Shown piece by piece: positions 5,515 through 5,711 of a stretch of DNA of 5,711 nucleotides. A model generated the notes under the pieces. It made no database searches, was not told where the DNA came from, and saw only the letters and a program-made list of their open reading frames with translations. The stretch comes from Ruminococcus flavefaciens (GTDB taxonomy: Bacteria > Bacillota > Clostridia > Oscillospirales > Ruminococcaceae), in NCBI GenBank assembly GCA_002310115.1, contig DBYI01000004.1, forward strand, positions 5,219 through 10,929, given 5' to 3'. The translations under genes were made by a program, and so were the position numbers. Each line of letters opens with the position of its first letter. Positions within the stretch are counted from its first letter, which is position 1.

Positions 5515-5711
5515 ATGGAAATACAAAAAAACAGTCCAGTACCTATATATATGCAAATAGTGTACGATATACAAAACAAGATTAACTTTGGCAAATTAAG
5601 ATCCGGCGATCAGTTACCTTCAGTACGCTCCATATCCAAAGAATGTGATATTAACGTTAATACTGTATTAAAAGCCTATGACCAACTTATCAAAGAGGGA
5701 TATGTTACTTC
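5515..5711 (+). CDS. GntR-family transcriptional regulator, N-terminal part (3' end outside window)
   Basis: The first 65 residues of a GntR-type winged-helix regulator, cut by the end of the window. The start NSPVPIYMQIVYDIQNKI (6-23) is the typical PIYxQI helix, followed by the GKLRSGDQLPSVRSISKECD (26-45) motif and the recognition helix INVNTVLKAYDQLIKEGYV (46-64). These are the hallmark residues of GntR DNA-binding domains. The opening most resembles the YtrA-type short regulators that often control a neighbouring ABC transporter, but the effector domain is out of view, so the subfamily is uncertain. AAGGAG (5501-5506) is 8 nt before the ATG. I see no convincing rightward promoter in the 132-nt gap, so it may be read from the upstream operon or from a weak promoter; the strong promoter in the gap points the other way. 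Whether it still belongs to the mobile element or to what follows cannot be told from here. Confidence 0.92.
   Translation, partial: MEIQKNSPVPIYMQIVYDIQNKINFGKLRSGDQLPSVRSISKECDINVNTVLKAYDQLIKEGYVT

Noticed and set aside
1..5711. CRISPR array, tRNA, rRNA, insertion sequence or attachment-site repeats
   Set aside because: No regularly spaced repeats beyond the two palindromes, no cloverleaf, and no transposase or recombinase gene were seen by eye.

Overview
This window looks like the end of a conjugation module from an integrative and conjugative element (ICE) of a low-GC Gram-positive bacterium, most likely a gut Clostridia member (Lachnospiraceae or Oscillospiraceae type). The reasons are the AT-rich sequence, strong AGGAG-type ribosome binding sites before nearly every gene, a VirB4-type ATPase like those of the Tn1549/CTn family (C. 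difficile CD1110 type), and the gene order that follows it. The genus assignment is inference. No integrase, relaxase or attachment site lies in the window.

Layout: all protein genes read on the + strand. Positions 1-450 are the C-terminal 149 residues of a VirB4-like ATPase. Then come a 601-residue membrane protein with a coiled coil and a large outside domain (497-2302, CD1108-like without the usual peptidase domain), a 115-residue two-pass membrane protein (2324-2671), a 709-residue membrane-anchored surface protein with GLUG-like repeats (2668-4797), a 125-residue coiled-coil protein (4790-5167) and a 64-residue XRE-type repressor-like protein (5188-5382). Gaps are 46 nt or less and two junctions overlap by 4 and 8 nt, so these six genes read as one operon. 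After a 132-nt gap a GntR-family regulator begins at 5515 and runs off the end.

How they may work together: VirB4 powers the type IV secretion channel. The membrane proteins plausibly form or decorate the channel across the membrane and cell wall, and the GLUG-like protein may mediate contact with the recipient or the wall. The XRE and GntR proteins are candidate regulators of the element.

The most unusual signals are non-coding. In the gap between the XRE and GntR genes, the minus strand has a perfect TTGACA-N17-TATAAT promoter with an extended -10 TG. About 30 nt past the predicted start is a 12-bp hairpin followed by a T-rich tract. Together these describe a small RNA of about 70 nt transcribed against the operon. 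Separately, the 3' end of the coiled-coil gene carries two 20-bp perfect palindromes, 33 bp apart, that differ by a compensatory base-pair change.
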